Shown here piece by piece: positions 51,144-60,665 of a DNA stretch of 64,000 bases. Position 1 is the first letter of the stretch. Every line of letters begins with the position of its first letter. The DNA comes from BTUB01 sp963836585 (GTDB taxonomy: Bacteria; Babelota; Babeliae; Babelales; Vermiphilaceae). Below the pieces are notes generated by a model. The model saw only the letters and a program-made list of their open reading frames with translations, made no database searches and had not been told where the DNA came from. The DNA lies in assembly GCA_963836585.1 (NCBI GenBank), contig CAWIJV010000003.1, forward strand, positions 248,001 through 312,000, given 5' to 3'. The translations under genes and the position numbers were made by a program.

Positions 51144-52778
51144 CTAAAGTGTGGATGCTTTTGCCATAAGATTTTCAATCTTTTCCTTTTGCTTCTTGCT
51201 CTGCGCTAGTTTTTCAGCATTTTTAAGTGCCACAGCCGCTTTCTCTTTTTGGCCCGCTAGAATCTGGCATTTTCCCTGATGGCAACTGATGGTAAAATCG
51301 GTGGCTGCCGGGCTGATGGTGTTCCAAACTGCTAGCGCTGCATCATAATTTTTTTGCTTGTATAAAATCATCGCCTTCGTATCTAAAAAGTGAGGATTGG
51401 CCGGATCGGTCTTCAGTGCTTTTTCAATGCTGCTCGTGGCGCGATCAAAATCTTTTGCTTTAGTGCTGTAAATATAGGCGAGCAGATTATGGAGCGGCGC
51501 ATACTCATGCCCATGCGCGAGTGCTTCTTCCAAGATCGTCTGCGCTTTTTTCCACTGCTTTTGCTCATAGTGCAAGAGCGCCATTTGATAGGCGATGCAT
51601 GTTTTGGTGTGGGCATTGCTGCTGAGTGTATAGGCGCGGTGTAGCAAGGGCACTGCTTCAGCAGGATTAGTGCGAAGCACTAAGTCAGCTTGGTACAGTG
51701 CCAGCTGTTCCGATGCGCCATATTTTTTTTCGATGTTAGCAAATGTTTGGCTTGCGGTGCCGGCCGGCATGCCGATATAGGTTAAAAGATGCAATGTTTG
51801 CAGCCAGAGTGATTGCTGCGCACCGTGGCCTATCCACTGCTCAAGGAGTTTGGCGGCAGTGCCAAATTGAGCCAGCTCAGCCAGAATTTGTATCTTGAGT
51901 AGACGCGCCTCAATGTGCGCCGGATGAGCGCTCAAGAAATCATCCAGGCTTGCCAGCGCCGCGCGATAATGCTGCTGCGCAAAAAGCTTGAGCGCTGTAT
52001 CAAGATCATCGCCGGTCGGCTTGTGCGCTGATGAGTTCATTTTTGCGCGAAAGGTGAGCGATGCAAGATGGCGTTCAATCTGGCCCTTTGGCTCAAGAGT
52101 GATCTCAAGAAAATGCTGGTAACCTTTAATCGCATCTTCTAAATGCCCCTCTTGCTCAAGAAGCATCGCATATAAAAGCCAACTTTTATCAAAGCGGGGA
52201 TACACTTCAATGCCCTGCTTTATGGTGGCAAGCGCCTCTTTTTTGTTGTTGAGTGAAAGATAAATTTGCGCCTTCAAAAAATAAAATAGATAGTTATTGG
52301 GCCGGCGCGCAGCGCTGTTGAGAATATCATTGATCACTTTGAGCGCATTCTCCGGTTCGGCCCGCTCAAGATAAATTTGCGCGACGCGAAACGCAAGCTC
52401 TTGATTTGTTTTGCTTTTATCAAGCAAAGCAATTAAACGTTCATACGCTTGTGTTTTATAACCGCTGTTTTCTAATGCGAGGGCGCACACCATCTGCATC
52501 TCATAATTATGCGCAAAATGCTGATCGAGTTGCGGAACTATTTTTACAATATCCTCAAAAGCCTGAATTGCGGCCAAGTAAGGCACGTAACCGGTATAGG
52601 CATACAAGCTTGTGGCCGATGGATCAATTTGCGCATACCACTGGCCGGCATTTTTTAAATCCTGGCCAAATTGATAATAGTTAGCCATAAAAAAGCGGTG
52701 TAGATTTTGAATTTCTTGATTCGTATTTGCAATTGCGGTACTGAAGCAGAATGTGAATAATATTATTTTTTTTATCAT
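51144..52778 (-). CDS. secreted TPR protein
   Basis: A 544-residue protein with a signal peptide (MIKKIILFTFCFSTAIA). It consists almost wholly of tetratricopeptide-type helix pairs (e.g. AFRVAQIYLERAEPENALKV, YLFYFLKAQIYLSLNNKKEA, FDKSWLLYAMLLEQEGHLED, YAPLHNLLAYIYSTKAKDFD, PHFLDTKAMILYKQKNYDAA). TPRs form binding surfaces; location is likely periplasm or outer membrane. Partner unknown. Confidence 0.85.
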   Translation of the reverse strand: MIKKIILFTFCFSTAIANTNQEIQNLHRFFMANYYQFGQDLKNAGQWYAQIDPSATSLYAYTGYVPYLAAIQAFEDIVKIVPQLDQHFAHNYEMQMVCALALENSGYKTQAYERLIALLDKSKTNQELAFRVAQIYLERAEPENALKVINDILNSAARRPNNYLFYFLKAQIYLSLNNKKEALATIKQGIEVYPRFDKSWLLYAMLLEQEGHLEDAIKGYQHFLEITLEPKGQIERHLASLTFRAKMNSSAHKPTGDDLDTALKLFAQQHYRAALASLDDFLSAHPAHIEARLLKIQILAELAQFGTAAKLLEQWIGHGAQQSLWLQTLHLLTYIGMPAGTASQTFANIEKKYGASEQLALYQADLVLRTNPAEAVPLLHRAYTLSSNAHTKTCIAYQMALLHYEQKQWKKAQTILEEALAHGHEYAPLHNLLAYIYSTKAKDFDRATSSIEKALKTDPANPHFLDTKAMILYKQKNYDAALAVWNTISPAATDFTISCHQGKCQILAGQKEKAAVALKNAEKLAQSKKQKEKIENLMAKASTL

Positions 52779-52846
52779 AGTTTTTCCCCTCTAATTAATT
52801 TTTACCATACTATGTATACCGGTTGGTGCGCTAGATTTAATATTTT

Positions 52847-53492
52847 ATTTTTTTTTAAATAGGGGCTTGCGCAGCCCCTTACACCCTGCGGCAGAGATTT
52901 GATGCAAAATCTCTGCACTCTGTGCACCAGGGAGACCCTGGACCCCATCCCACCTTCGCCAAAAGGCTACGGTGGGCAGGCCGGACGTAATCCGGATGGC
53001 CATTTACCGCTCAGAAGAGCGGACACGGCCATCCTTCCGCTCCCCTAGCAATCAAAAATGATTGCTAGGCTGAGCTCGATGACGCCGGGCTAGGAATTTA
53101 ACGCTTTATACAACCATTACTTGTGGACTTTTTTACAGCGGGTCACGTTACCCCCGCTTCCATTTGCCAAACTACATTTCTACAGCTTTTTTCTACGCTG
53201 CACATCTTCGAAAAAAAAATTTTAAATGAAAATGTCCTATGTTCCTAAAAGGCGCCTCGAGGCTGCCGATGCAACATAGTTGCAAGGCATGCCGAAGCCG
53301 ACACCGAGCGAGCGCGCAGCCGCCCGCAGGGCGGTTTTTATGACGATAAAAACGCGAAGCCCGGGGAGGGGATTAGGCGGCGAAAAAAGCAGGGGATGCA
53401 TAAGGGCGGCGGCCAGCCCCCTTATGCGCACGAGGTGGAGGAGTTGTTGCGATACAACTCCTCCCCATGGCTGGAAGCCATTTAAAAAAAAT
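52847..53492. repeat. 646-bp noncoding element, copy B (inverted relative to copy A)
   Basis: AT-rich inverted ends: ATTTTTTTTTAAAT at 52847-52860 and ATTTAAAAAAAAT at 53480-53492. Read on the minus strand it aligns with copy A over its whole length: hairpin ATGGCTTCCAGCCAT, TCGCCGCCTAATCCCCT, the GGCTTCGCGTTTTTATCGTC block, TTTTAGGAACATAGGACAT, the identical 63-bp block, and CTAGCCCGGCGTCATCGAGC. Outer thirds differ more. It fills the whole gap between the TPR gene and the DUF721 gene. Confidence 0.75.
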
Positions 53493-53548
53493 CTTATCAC
53501 CCCGGCTGGAAGCCGAATAAAAAAAAATTCTATAAAAAAGTATTAATA

Positions 53549-53983
53549 TCACCGTTCCTGATAACAGCGAATCAAATAATTTTTCAGCGCCACCCGCAAC
53601 TGCTCATCAGAAATTGCCGCGAGCGTTGCCTGCTCTGTGGCCGAAAGGGTTACCGTGCGCACATGCTTGGCAGTGGTGATATTTTTGCTCGTCGCTGGTT
53701 TTCTTTCTGGAATGCCCAGCGCTTTAAAGCGAATCTGTTTGATGCGTGGCTGATCCAATTTTTGATTGATGGTGGTGATAAGCAGTGGCGAAAGCAGATA
53801 CAGCTCTTGCATCCAACAACTATCTTGCACACCAATGGTGAGCGTATCATGATCAATTTTGAGCAGGTGCACTTTTGTTTTGATCGATGACACTATCGAT
53901 GGCCACTGCTGCAAAAGTTGGAGCTGCCAATTATTATGATGGCTCAAAAGCTCTTCAAGAATGTTTTTAACCGCGAGCGCCAT
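53549..53983 (-). CDS. DUF721/DciA-like protein
   Basis: A 144-residue protein with the DUF721 pattern: helix NILEELLSHHNNWQLQLLQQ, then W-P-S-I-V, then strands VHLLKIDHDTLTIGVQDSCW, MQELYLLSPLLITTINQKL and IKQIRFKALG. DciA proteins load or activate the replicative helicase DnaB in bacteria lacking DnaC/DnaI. The C-terminal 50 residues are charged and low in similarity. Confidence 0.75.
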   Translation of the reverse strand: MALAVKNILEELLSHHNNWQLQLLQQWPSIVSSIKTKVHLLKIDHDTLTIGVQDSCWMQELYLLSPLLITTINQKLDQPRIKQIRFKALGIPERKPATSKNITTAKHVRTVTLSATEQATLAAISDEQLRVALKNYLIRCYQER

Positions 53984-54064
53984 GCGTTTGTCCTGAATTT
54001 TTAGAAGATCGTCTGCTAATATATTGCCAATTCTTGAGACGAACGGCTATAGTTTTATTAGTTT

Positions 54065-54216
54065 TATACCCTTCGATACGCCCGAGCGGGCTACTCAGGG
54101 CGAACGAGGTCCGTCCCGTTCGTGGTGAGTGATTGCCCTTCGACTTTGCTCAGGACAGGCTCCGAAATCGTACCTGTCCGCCGAAGCTTGAAGAGCGAAG
54201 GCTGGATCGAACCATA
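54065..54216. repeat. dispersed palindromic repeat (composite)
   Basis: Modules in order: CCTTCGATACGCCCGAGCGG, CTACTCAGGGCGAACG, CCGTTCGTGGTGAGTG, CCCTTCGACTTTGCTCAGGA, CCTGTCCGCCGAAGC, GCGAAGGCTGGATCGAACCA. It lies upstream of the secreted protein at 54242 and occupies most of the gap. Confidence 0.8.
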
Positions 54217-54241
54217 GTTTTATTTTTTACAGGAGAATCCG

Positions 54242-56557
54242 ATGAAACGATTATTAATATTCATATTATTGCTCACCAATAGCATGTATGCAATGAAAGC
54301 GCAAAAGGGAAAACCGTTATTAATGCCACGCGTGTGCCCCTTTGTGACCCATACTGATGAACTCAAAAAATCGATTCTGGAAGGGGTGAGAAAAACGCAT
54401 GCTTTAAATCAAGAGCAGGCGCAGCGCATAGCAGACAATATTAGATTGAGCCTCAAAAGAACCGGTAGCACTGGCTCTAAGCTGATCATGCTTTTTGTGT
54501 ATAAGGGTGATGAATCATTTAAAGGGCTCTTAGAAAAACCTGACACTAACACCTATGCGGCATTGGGCAGATTTGCCTGTGCGCTTGCGGGCAAGCGGCT
54601 GGCCTCAGCCGGGCATAAAGGATTGGCAGTGGATCCCAGTCTGCCCACCACGAGTAATCATGAAGTAGAAATTATCTCATATGCGTATGGAGAAGGGCAG
54701 GAAGCGGATGTGGCCAAACTTCTTGATCTGCTGGTGTTTACGCTTGAAGGGTTTAATGAGAGAAACAAGATAAAATTTGTGATCGCTGCCGAAGGGGGCT
54801 CAACGCATATCGTGAATAAAATGTCTCAGATGCAACGGAGGACACTGCTCGACACACTCATCTATTTCCAATCTCCCATTTATGAACTTTCATGGACGCT
54901 ATTGGGATATTCTTATGATGAATCGATGGCGCCTAAAAATTTCCTGCATCTTTATAATCTGTATACCAAGGGAGCGCCACAAATGGCTGCATATGTCGGC
55001 GCGCAGACGCTCAAATATCCGGAGCGCAAGTATCGCCAACAGGCGCATATAGAGAATGGCACTTTGATAACGCCGGTTAAAAATATTCGGGCGCTCAAAG
55101 TGGATCCGTCTAATCAATTGGTCAATTTTGCCATTGAAGATTTTTTTAGTGAATATGCGATTGATAATTATCTAAATCTTTTTGACCAGGCCGATTGGTA
55201 TCAGATCAATTTTGATCTGATCGCTAAGATATTTGCACAAGAGAAGGCCAAGCCATCGGTGGCCATCAACCGTTTTGTTCGGTTAAATGGCAGCAATTTG
55301 GAGCAAATTTATGGCACGAGCCTTTTTGGAGCTGAATATTATTATCCGGTGATTGCGTTGGATGGGTTGTCACTCAAAAATAGCAAGCATCAATTTAGTC
55401 TGGAAGTGGAAGAAAGTATTGGCGCATTGATCAATATCATGGCGATTCCTTTGAGTGAGGGATGGTTTGTGATCAAAAAATTGATTGGCGATGTTTCCAG
55501 TGATATTGCGCGGATCAAACGGCAATATGATGAGGTGCTAGCAAGCCCGCTCTATGAATTTAAAGTGCCGGCCGATGCACAGCAACTGAGCAAAATAGTT
55601 ACCGATCCGATTGCGCCGCAGATTAAAAAATTTGCTCATGAGACAGACATATCAGAATCATTCATCACCGGGCAGATGCTAATAGGCGCTTACTACATGC
55701 GAGAAATTCTGAATGGTAATGCTGATGCAGTTCCTCACCGTGATCAAGAAGAGTTTTTGCGCTCTATTATTGCGATGATCTGGTTTTTCTATAGCCAGGC
55801 GCTGCGTGAAAACCGCCCGTTTGAGGAAGGGACATTTGTGATTGAAGACACCGGTTGGAAAATCAACGATTTTTTGATGCGGTATGTGCGCACCTATGGT
55901 GCTACTGTTGCGGGCACCGTATTGGCAAAAAAAGAGCTGAATATTCACCAGCCTCTCACGGGCACGTTGCAAGATCCGGCGTTGAATTTTAGTTATAATC
56001 CGTTTGCCTATCCGCGCGAAAGCTCTCATTTTACCGATAGTCAAAAGCAGTTCAGGCATTACGGCATCGATATCAGATTTGGGATGGGCGGCTCTGAGTT
56101 GCCGCTGCTGCCTGCCGATAAACGGCATATTCTTTTTGGCAAAATCGATGAGCAAAAACAGTTGATTTTTATAAAGCCGGAAAATTATGGCATCTATTAT
56201 AAAGAGGGTGGATTATACCACGCCAGTGAATTTATTGAGTCCCAGCTGCGCAAAAAGGGGCTCACGCCAAAAACGGATGATGATCCATCCTATGCCAAAG
56301 AGCGAGTGCCCGTTGCGTTTATCAAAGATTTTAAACAAGCATTGGTGGACGCGGAAATACCCGAAGCGCGCGTAAATGAGATTATGGCACTGGCCAAAAG
56401 TCATGATGGTGGCATCAAGATGCTTTATTTTGATGATCTACTTGCTAAAAAGCCGATACAGGATTTGGAAGCAAAATATGCGCGCACCTATAATCATCTG
56501 CGATTGAGAACCGGCAGAGAGATCATCATATTGAATCAACAATTGGGGCGGCCATGA
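54242..56557 (+). CDS. large secreted protein of unknown function
   Basis: A 771-residue protein with a signal peptide (MKRLLIFILLLTNSMYA) and ribosome site CAGGAG. No motif or family recognised. Composition is ordinary, mixed helix and strand, with only one early cysteine, and no repeats or membrane segments after the signal. A stretch VEIISYAYGEGQEADVAKLL and KFVIAAEGGSTHIV could be part of a Rossmann-like core, but there is no catalytic signature. NUDIX starts 4 bases before its stop, so the two are coupled. Confidence 0.75.
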   Translation: MKRLLIFILLLTNSMYAMKAQKGKPLLMPRVCPFVTHTDELKKSILEGVRKTHALNQEQAQRIADNIRLSLKRTGSTGSKLIMLFVYKGDESFKGLLEKPDTNTYAALGRFACALAGKRLASAGHKGLAVDPSLPTTSNHEVEIISYAYGEGQEADVAKLLDLLVFTLEGFNERNKIKFVIAAEGGSTHIVNKMSQMQRRTLLDTLIYFQSPIYELSWTLLGYSYDESMAPKNFLHLYNLYTKGAPQMAAYVGAQTLKYPERKYRQQAHIENGTLITPVKNIRALKVDPSNQLVNFAIEDFFSEYAIDNYLNLFDQADWYQINFDLIAKIFAQEKAKPSVAINRFVRLNGSNLEQIYGTSLFGAEYYYPVIALDGLSLKNSKHQFSLEVEESIGALINIMAIPLSEGWFVIKKLIGDVSSDIARIKRQYDEVLASPLYEFKVPADAQQLSKIVTDPIAPQIKKFAHETDISESFITGQMLIGAYYMREILNGNADAVPHRDQEEFLRSIIAMIWFFYSQALRENRPFEEGTFVIEDTGWKINDFLMRYVRTYGATVAGTVLAKKELNIHQPLTGTLQDPALNFSYNPFAYPRESSHFTDSQKQFRHYGIDIRFGMGGSELPLLPADKRHILFGKIDEQKQLIFIKPENYGIYYKEGGLYHASEFIESQLRKKGLTPKTDDDPSYAKERVPVAFIKDFKQALVDAEIPEARVNEIMALAKSHDGGIKMLYFDDLLAKKPIQDLEAKYARTYNHLRLRTGREIIILNQQLGRP

Positions 56558-56970
56558 CGCTCTATAAAATCTATGTCTGTCTTGTGCTTGAAAAAAACAA
56601 ACAGATTCTGCTTTCAAAACGGCTAAACACCGGCTGGATGGACGGCTTTTGGCACATTCCCGGCGGTGGGCTAGAAGAAAATGAATCGCTTACTCACGCT
56701 GCCGCGCGCGAGGCAAAAGAAGAGCTGGGGATTGCAGTGAATCCTGCTGATATTAAACTGATTCATATTTTACACTTAAATAAACAGACGCTTGGGTTTT
56801 ATTTTATCACCAATTCCTGGAATGGTGCGCCGATCAATAATGAACCGGATCAGTGCAGTGAAGTGGGCTGGTTTGCCATGGACGCACTGCCTGAAGAGAT
56901 GAGCCCTTTTGCGCGCCGCGTTATTGAGACGGCAAAAACGGGGAACATCTACTTTTTTGCTGAAGAGTAA
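56554..56970 (+). CDS. NUDIX hydrolase
   Basis: A 138-residue NUDIX protein with a complete box: GGGLEENESLTHAAAREA followed by KEELGI (G-x5-E-x7-R-E-x2-E-E-x-G). These hydrolyse nucleoside diphosphates linked to other groups; the substrate is not clear. Its ATG overlaps the stop of the large secreted protein (ATGA). Confidence 0.92.
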   Translation: MTLYKIYVCLVLEKNKQILLSKRLNTGWMDGFWHIPGGGLEENESLTHAAAREAKEELGIAVNPADIKLIHILHLNKQTLGFYFITNSWNGAPINNEPDQCSEVGWFAMDALPEEMSPFARRVIETAKTGNIYFFAEE

Positions 56971-56973
56971 TTT

Positions 56974-57714
56974 TCACATCTCTTTAATTTGCAAAAAAAG
57001 ATTCTTCAAAAATAGTTTACTGCTGCCTGGCATGGGCGGTTGCAGCATCGCTTTTTTTAAATGCTGCATCATGGTGTGCGCTTGCTCCAAACTCGATCTA
57101 TTTTTTTCTATCAGATTTTTTTTGTACTGCTGCGCCCAATGAGCAAGCAGCTCATCCAGCAGCGTCACTGTTTCCCATTCATTAGGATTGGCCGTGTCCA
57201 ATTCTTTGGCGAACGCAATCGGATCTTGAAATGCGGTGGTAGTAAAATAGGACGCCAGCATTGCATGGGGGCCGGGGGCAGCGCCTGAGCTGATCGTCTG
57301 CATCAAGCAGCGGGATTTGATCGTGGGCAGAATAAGATCAAGCCGCTGGGCCAGCAACATAAAATGGTAGCCGCGTGGCGGCTCTTCCAAAGATTTTAGC
57401 AGCGCATTCGCGCAGGCAGTAGAAAGCAGGTCTGCTTTTTGGATCACAAAAAAATAGTGCTGATCATGCTCAAGGGCGAAGGCGATGGTGGAGAAGATTA
57501 CTTTTAAATCTTCTACCACGTATTGCTTTTCAGGCGTCAGCCATAATACCGATTCATGCTGTTGCTCCTGAATTTTGCGGCACTGGATGCAGATGCGACA
57601 TTTATTATTGCAAAATAAGTTTTGCAATAAAGTAATGGCGTGCTCGAGTAGCTCTTGTTCGCTGCCGATAAAAAGTGAAGCAGGATGGGAATTTAGCGGT
57701 GTTTTGTGATCCAT
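56974..57714 (-). CDS. holB: DNA polymerase III delta' subunit-like
   Basis: A 246-residue clamp-loader subunit. It has the zinc-module-like CNNKCRICIQC (about 36-46), sensor and Walker B-like region YFFVIQKADLLS, then ANALLKSLEEPP and the SRC motif (TIKSRCLMQ). Walker A is not conserved, as is usual for delta'. It overlaps tmk by 22 bases in the conserved tmk-holB arrangement. Confidence 0.85.
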   Translation of the reverse strand: MDHKTPLNSHPASLFIGSEQELLEHAITLLQNLFCNNKCRICIQCRKIQEQQHESVLWLTPEKQYVVEDLKVIFSTIAFALEHDQHYFFVIQKADLLSTACANALLKSLEEPPRGYHFMLLAQRLDLILPTIKSRCLMQTISSGAAPGPHAMLASYFTTTAFQDPIAFAKELDTANPNEWETVTLLDELLAHWAQQYKKNLIEKNRSSLEQAHTMMQHLKKAMLQPPMPGSSKLFLKNLFLQIKEM

Positions 57715-58334
57715 GAGAGAATTTTTGTAAGAGCTTCCTGGGTAACTTGTTCTTGTGTTTGATTGCCATCAACTATGATAACATCATCGGTGCGATTTTT
57801 ATATAACTGCTCAAATCCATACGTTAATTTTGCGATAAAATCTTGTTTCTCTTTTTCAAATGAGGTGAGCTCCTCATTACGCTTCAAAATCCGTTGCGCG
57901 GCAATATGATTAGAGACTTTTAAGTAGATGACTAGATCCGGCTTGATGCCGCTCATCACCCACTCATTGATTCTGATAATCGGATCCGTTTCTAATCCGC
58001 GGCCCGAGCCCTGATACACCAGCGAAGAATCGGCCATGCGATCGGAGATGATGATTTTTTTTTCAGACAATGCCGGAATGATTACTTCATGAAAGTGCTG
58101 CGCGCGATCGGTGGCAAAGAGCATAAATTCAGCTTTTGCGCAGACGGGTACTTTTTTTTCTTGTACAATGCCGCGCAACTGTTGGCCCAGCGGTGTGCCG
58201 CCCGGCTCTTTGGTTAAAAGTACTGCGTACTTTTGTTCCAAGAATTTTTGATAAAGATTTTTTGCCAGTGAGCTTTTGCCTGATCCATCAATGCCTTCGA
58301 TGGCAATGAGAATGCCTTTTTTAAGTTTTTGCAT
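57693..58334 (-). CDS. tmk: thymidylate kinase
   Basis: A 213-residue kinase that phosphorylates dTMP to dTDP. P-loop IEGIDGSGKSS (about 13-23), the DRMADSSLVYQGSGRG motif (about 96) and the LID-type region RILKRNEELTSFEKE. First gene of the tmk-holB pair. Confidence 0.94.
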   Translation of the reverse strand: MQKLKKGILIAIEGIDGSGKSSLAKNLYQKFLEQKYAVLLTKEPGGTPLGQQLRGIVQEKKVPVCAKAEFMLFATDRAQHFHEVIIPALSEKKIIISDRMADSSLVYQGSGRGLETDPIIRINEWVMSGIKPDLVIYLKVSNHIAAQRILKRNEELTSFEKEKQDFIAKLTYGFEQLYKNRTDDVIIVDGNQTQEQVTQEALTKILSWITKHR

Positions 58335-58400
58335 AGTAACCCTAAACTATTGATTTGCTGTCTAACATATGGCACAATCTTCTTTAAGAAGTAAGCGAGA

Positions 58401-58709
58401 ATGGTGATGTATAAAGTAACTAAAACTAAAGAATACCAGGAATGGTATGAAGATGAAACTGCTAAGTCACGAATGCAAATTGATAAACGCTTGTCTCTTA
58501 TAGAGTTTTCAGGACATTTCGGGGACAACAAACCAGTGGGACCTGATGTGCGGGAATTACGGTGGGAGAATGGAAGACGCGTGTATTATGCAGAGATCAA
58601 AAAACTTAATGTGTTAATGCTGTTAGGAGGAAATAAAAATGGCCAAAGTAAAGATATCAGGCAAGCAGAAAGGATCCTCAAAGAGAATACTGACGCTAAA
58701 AAAAGGTAG
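58401..58709 (+). CDS. RelE/HigB-type toxin (phage Gp49-like)
   Basis: A 102-residue protein with the signature VRELRWENGRRVYYAEIKK, LLGGNKNGQSKDIRQAERIL of the Gp49/HI1419 branch of RelE toxins (mRNA interferases acting at the ribosome). The antitoxin overlaps its 3' end by 71 bases. Start may be MVMYK or the ATG two codons later. Confidence 0.85.
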   Translation: MVMYKVTKTKEYQEWYEDETAKSRMQIDKRLSLIEFSGHFGDNKPVGPDVRELRWENGRRVYYAEIKKLNVLMLLGGNKNGQSKDIRQAERILKENTDAKKR

Positions 58710-58977
58710 CTCAGTAGTTGAGTATAGTCCGACTGCCAATTTATTAGACGAAAATTTTATGGGGAAAGTAATTTTGGAATGTCTTAAAGATAATGATCCT
58801 GAAGGAGTCATTGAGGTTATCGAGACCTATCTCGATACGGTAAATAAGGTGCAGGCACTTAAAGGTGTGCAGCTGCCACGCTCCACATTATATCACACGC
58901 TTAAAGGTAAAAATCCAACACTTAAAACATTAGCTAAGATAGTCCATTCGAGCACCTCGTTGCCGGTAAGAAGATGA
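58639..58977 (+). CDS. HigA-type addiction-module antitoxin
   Basis: A 112-residue protein with C-terminal helix-turn-helix: VQLPRSTLYHTLKGKNPTLK, TLAKIVHS. This is the HI1420-type antidote paired with HI1419-type toxins. An N-terminal extension of about 40 basic residues is longer than typical. It overlaps the toxin upstream and the acyl-CoA synthetase downstream (ATGA). Confidence 0.85.
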   Translation: MAKVKISGKQKGSSKRILTLKKGSSVVEYSPTANLLDENFMGKVILECLKDNDPEGVIEVIETYLDTVNKVQALKGVQLPRSTLYHTLKGKNPTLKTLAKIVHSSTSLPVRR

Positions 58978-60516
58978 AACTCGATGCAAGCTTAGCTCGC
59001 GAGCAAATGCGTTTTGACGAACTACGCGCGCGCATTACCAAGTCAGGAAAATTAATCACCTTAGGGCAGTTGTTGGATTATGCGCGCACCAACTATCCAG
59101 AAAAAGTAGCGCTGATCTATCAAGACAAAACGATCACCTATCGAGAGCTTTTTTTTCGCGTGAGTCTGTTTGCGCACAAGTTGCAGGAAAAAAATATCAA
59201 GCCGCGTGATCGAGTGCTTCTGTTTTTTGAAAATTCTTTGGAATTTTATGTCGGCTACTATGCGATTGTGCAGATTGGCGCGGTGGTGGCGCCGCTCAAC
59301 ACGTTTTTAAAAGAGCGCGAGTTGGCGCACATTATTGCTGACGCGCAGCCCGCATTGCTGGTAGCATCCACGGCATTGTTGCAAAAGATGCAAGAGGATC
59401 ACATCGATGCAAAAGTGCCGGTACTCACTGAGCAGGATATGGATTTTGAGATGCCGTATGATGCGAAAATGTGCGCGAGTGTGCCGGCAATCTTAGATGA
59501 ACATGAGATGGCTGCACTGCTCTATACCTCCGGCACCACCGGATTGCCCAAAGGGGTGATGCTCAGCTCAAAAAATATTCTCACCAACTGCATGCAGGCG
59601 ATTGCACGTTTGGGATTTGTGCAGGATGAGCGGGTATTTGGTGTGCTGCCACTCTTTCACAGCTTCGCGCAATTTACTTGTGTGTGGGCAGTATTTTTGG
59701 TGGGATGCACGGTGATCATTGTGCCAAAAATTGAGCGGCGGCATATTATGGAGGGGCTTGCGCATAAACCGACGGTGTTTACCGGCGTGCCGGCTCTTTT
59801 TGGGCTTATGTGTTTACTCAAGAATGCCGATCTGGATTCAGTGAAATATTTTGTGAGTGGCGGTGATGCGCTGCCGGATAAAATTCGCGGCGGCTTTGAG
59901 ATTATCTATCAGCGCAAAATTGGTGCTGGGTATGGATTAAGTGAAACCTCACCGGTGCTCACCGCCGATCTTGAAGATTATACCGAACCGACCAATAATG
60001 TGGGGCGGCCGTTGCTGGGGGTTGAGCTTGCCATTCGGAATGAGCAGGGCGATCGATTGGCCGATGGGGCCATTGGGGAGATTTGGGTGAAGGGAGATAC
60101 TGTGATGCTCGGCTACTATAATGAGCCGGGCAAAACGAGTGAAGTGATCAAAGATGGCTGGTTTGATACGGGTGATTTGGGCTATATCGGGCCCACCGGT
60201 AAGCTGGTGATCACCGGGCGGCTCAAGGATCTGATTGTGAGCAAGGGCTTCAAAATCTATCCCCCTGAAGTAGAAAATGTGATCTTGATGTATCCCAATG
60301 CCATTCGCGTTGGCGTGGTGGGCGAGGCCGATTCCGAGGTGGGTGAGATAGCCGGTTGCCTATGTTCAGCTAAAAACGGCTGAGCCGGATGCTGAGAGTA
60401 CGATTCGCCAACTATGCGAACGGAACTTGGCGGCGTACAAAGTGCCGCGCAAATTTGTGTGCGTAACGCATAATTTGCCGGTGACGGGTACCGGCAAGGT
60501 GGATAAAAAGGCTTAA
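58974..60516 (+). pseudogene. acyl-CoA synthetase (AMP-forming), frameshifted near the C-terminus
   Basis: An AMP-dependent synthetase. The open frame (58974-60383, 469 residues) holds LYTSGTTGLPKGVM near residue 185, GYGLSETSPV near 320 and GWFDTGDLGYIG, then KLVITGRLKDLIVSKGFKIY. At about 60350 the frame shifts: after EVGEI the family continuation (PVAYVQLKTAEPDAES ... LAAYKVPRKF ... PVTGTGKVDKKA) lies in the next frame to 60516. The lost part carries the lysine of GTGKVDKK that catalyses adenylation. One extra base (in GAGATAGCCGG) explains it. Either a recent pseudogene or a sequence error. Confidence 0.85.
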
Positions 60517-60665
60517 AAAATGAGGAAGGTTCCTTCATAAAATGTTTGATTTTTACTCTGAGCTCATATAGATTAGTAGGTGTTATGTTATGTAACATTA
60601 AATCTTGATAACCTCCATTTCCCCTATCCGTGACGTTCTGTCTGGATGGGGGTAAACTTTTTTAA

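Noticed and set aside
53237..53546. Possible small proteins in element B (and 6192-6419 in element A)
   Set aside because: The translated frames are not shared between copies A and B, whereas stems and DNA blocks are. Coding is therefore unlikely.
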